Origin: Mesorhizobium jarvisii
GTDB lineage: Bacteria > Pseudomonadota > Alphaproteobacteria > Rhizobiales > Rhizobiaceae
NCBI RefSeq assembly: GCF_003601985.1
Contig: NZ_QZXA01000002.1
Coordinates: 558,001 to 622,000, forward strand
Reading direction: 5' to 3'
DNA length: 64,000 bases
Below the pieces are notes generated by a model that ran no database searches, had not been told where the DNA came from, and saw only the letters and a list, made by a program, of their open reading frames with translations. This document shows positions 62,659-64,000 of this stretch, in pieces. Every line of letters begins with the position of its first letter. Within the stretch, counting starts at the first letter, position 1. The position numbers were made by a program, and so were the translations under genes.

Positions 62659-63465
62659 CTAAAATTTATTGTTCAGGTTGCTGATCTGATTGGATAGCTC
62701 TTGGGCTTGAACATTTCTCAGGTATTCCCTGGCATCCTCCTTGGCTTTTGCCGTCCCCTTTGCCGTTGGCGCGCCCTTTTTGACCTCGTCGGGCTTAGTC
62801 TGCGCAAATGCGATGGTCAGCTTGTCTAGGTAGACATTTCCAACCTTTGCGAATTTCCCGGGTCCGTTAAAATTTGCAATCGCCCAGGTTGGGCCGACCG
62901 CGTTCACGTTGGCGGTAACCGTGAAGCTTATGGCACCTCCAAATTGACCCGGGGAAATCCCGGCTTTTTGGTCGAGTTGCAATGGCATCGCACCTTGAAC
63001 AAGTTCCTTCAGCCCCAGATTGCCCGATAGCCCGTTGATGTTTCGCTTTGGGCACTCGAACTCATACTTGCCAGTATCAATCTTTCTTTGGATGTCATCC
63101 ATCGAGTAAGCGAGAGCCGCGGTCATGCTACGCTCATGCGCACGGGTGAGATTTGCGCCCACGTTAAAGGAGAACATCCCGCCGGTGGTCGGCCACATTC
63201 CATTGAAGGAAGGCTCGGCACCAATGGTATTGGTTATGTCTAGCGATAGAGCCCCAGCAACCTGATAGTGACCATCTCTTAGCGCAGCAAGCATGTTGAA
63301 GTTTTTGTCCATCAACATCTCGGCCAACTCACATTGGATCCGGCCATCGATCGCTGTCGCATCAGGTCCGTATTGGTCGTATGGAACGTCAAATCGAGGG
63401 TTGCCGCAACCCGCTACAGTGGAAATAAAGGCAGCACCAATCAACGCCCTGGCGTAACTGGACAT
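62659..63465 (-). CDS. Putative lipoprotein of unknown function
   Basis: The 268-aa product has a lipoprotein signal (IGAAFISTVAGC, Cys at about 20). The mature protein has a Cys pair (IQCELAEM and EFECPKRN) and a beta-rich central region (SLDITNTIGAEPSFNGMWPT, SFNVGANLTRAHERSMTAAL). Its C-terminal 60 residues are Lys/Ala-rich and helical. I do not recognise it. GAGGGAAG precedes the ATG at 63465. The Cys-rich small gene lies upstream on the same strand, 34 bp away, so they may form an operon. Confidence 0.7.
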   Translation of the reverse strand: MSSYARALIGAAFISTVAGCGNPRFDVPYDQYGPDATAIDGRIQCELAEMLMDKNFNMLAALRDGHYQVAGALSLDITNTIGAEPSFNGMWPTTGGMFSFNVGANLTRAHERSMTAALAYSMDDIQRKIDTGKYEFECPKRNINGLSGNLGLKELVQGAMPLQLDQKAGISPGQFGGAISFTVTANVNAVGPTWAIANFNGPGKFAKVGNVYLDKLTIAFAQTKPDEVKKGAPTAKGTAKAKEDAREYLRNVQAQELSNQISNLNNKF

Positions 63466-63499
63466 CAACTTCCCTCGATTTTATTGTGAGTACCGTGAG

Positions 63500-63754
63500 C
63501 TATTTAAATTGGCTACACATCGGCCCGGCGCATTTCTGATCGTGCCACTCCGTGCGACCGACCTTATTGTTGTCGTCGCCAACGTCTGTGCAGTGCTTCT
63601 TGGTTGAGGGAAAATCGCACGAGACCCCTCGTTTCGGAATAAACGTACAACAGCCCAACGAGCCATCGTTGGCAAGAGCCTTAGCTTCAAGCATGCTGGC
63701 TTCAATAATCGCATTCAAGCGCTTGAAGCTTATGCTTCTTCGCTGCTTCGGCAT
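63500..63754 (-). CDS. Small Cys-containing protein of unknown function
   Basis: The 84-aa product starts MPKQRRSISFKRLNAIIEAS with a basic N-terminus and no signal peptide. It has six Cys (GCCTFIP, VSCDFP, KKHCTD, QKCAGPMC) and many His/Asp in the second half, like a small metal-binding domain. AGGAGGCG lies about 7 nt before the ATG. It is upstream of the lipoprotein gene on the same strand. Confidence 0.55.
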   Translation of the reverse strand: MPKQRRSISFKRLNAIIEASMLEAKALANDGSLGCCTFIPKRGVSCDFPSTKKHCTDVGDDNNKVGRTEWHDQKCAGPMCSQFK

Positions 63755-63873
63755 ATCGTCGCCTCCTATCACACGAACGCGAATCGCAAATGAGGATGCG
63801 GTATCTTTTAATCTTTCAGACACTAGAACAATTGGATGGCCGCAATATTCACAGCTATTCTCAAAACAAGCAC

Positions 63874-63904
63874 GCTACCTAGTGTTGAAGAAACACTAGG
63901 TAGC
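63874..63904. repeat. Perfect 13-bp inverted repeat
   Basis: GCTACCTAGTGTT at 63874-63886 pairs exactly with AACACTAGGTAGC at 63892-63904 around a 5-nt GAAGA loop. No T-run follows. It is AT-richer than other hairpins here and sits at the edge of an accessory region. Confidence 0.6.
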
Positions 63905-64000
63905 ACTCGTTCTGTCGCCCCTTTGATTCCGGAATAGCGGCAGACGCAACCATCTTCGCCGTCGACGAGGTCGGCTCTCCGTGGCGAAATTCCTCCAAAG

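Overview
The window is GC-rich chromosomal DNA of an alphaproteobacterium in the Hyphomicrobiales (Rhizobiales), most like Mesorhizobium. Reasons: an ExoR-type exopolysaccharide regulator, a coxMNOP-like alternative cytochrome oxidase, DUF1127 peptides, the alphaproteobacterial fused SecDF with YajC, TrmFO, and intergenic palindromes of rhizobial style. Assignments come from reading the sequence and translations; no database was searched.

Layout. 0-6.4 kb: a FadL-like porin, ilvD overlapping exoR, then a minus-strand group (erpA-type Fe-S protein, VOC protein, xthA, small secreted protein). 6.4-22.6 kb: a long plus-strand housekeeping run: dgt, argS, a giant acidic SPOR-domain protein, nagZ, scpA, scpB, tatABC, serS, surE, pcm and an NlpD-like lipoprotein. 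22.6-25.4 kb: a divergent NmrA-like reductase/AraC regulator pair and a DUF815 ATPase. 25.5-31.3 kb: yajC, secDF, homologues of the mitochondrial complex I assembly factors NDUFAF3 and NDUFAF6, a small membrane-anchored protein and a sterol-desaturase-family hydroxylase. 31.3-32.2 kb: a Tdi1/DUF1851-type immunity gene beside a frameshifted remnant. 32.2-34.5 kb: trmFO and, upstream on the same strand, two 46-aa DUF1127 genes followed by a threefold tandem array of nine hairpins, each with CCUCCUCCC in its loop (a cuckoo/CcsR-type small RNA array). 34.7-37.7 kb: a DUF2157/GDYXXLXY pair and a ClpP-like secreted protein. 37.8-43.8 kb: tRNA-Leu(TAG), tig, a cytochrome c, ctaB, a DUF2189 membrane protein, a nested palindrome and a YbaK-type deacylase. 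43.9-48.5 kb: an aa3-type oxidase operon with two subunit III genes. 48.6-58.0 kb: a GntR-regulated uptake and catabolic cluster (sugar-type ABC transporter with a double-length permease, SDR, lambda-crystallin-type dehydrogenase, BKACE, SMP-30 lactonase). 58.2-64 kb: an accessory stretch with a Gly-rich secreted protein, a truncated radC, an excisionase-like gene, an S1/P1 nuclease, an NYN-LOTUS protein, a lipoprotein, a Cys-rich small protein and isolated perfect palindromes.

How the genes work together. The 6-23 kb run joins nucleotide-pool control, tRNA charging, chromosome condensation, Tat export and envelope/cell-wall turnover. The 25-30 kb run pairs membrane protein export with probable complex I assembly factors. 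The 48-58 kb cluster could import a sugar-like compound and oxidise it through a lactone, an acid and a beta-keto acid to a BKACE cleavage step; the substrate is unknown. The most unusual element is the DUF1127 plus anti-Shine-Dalgarno hairpin array at 33.7-34.5 kb.
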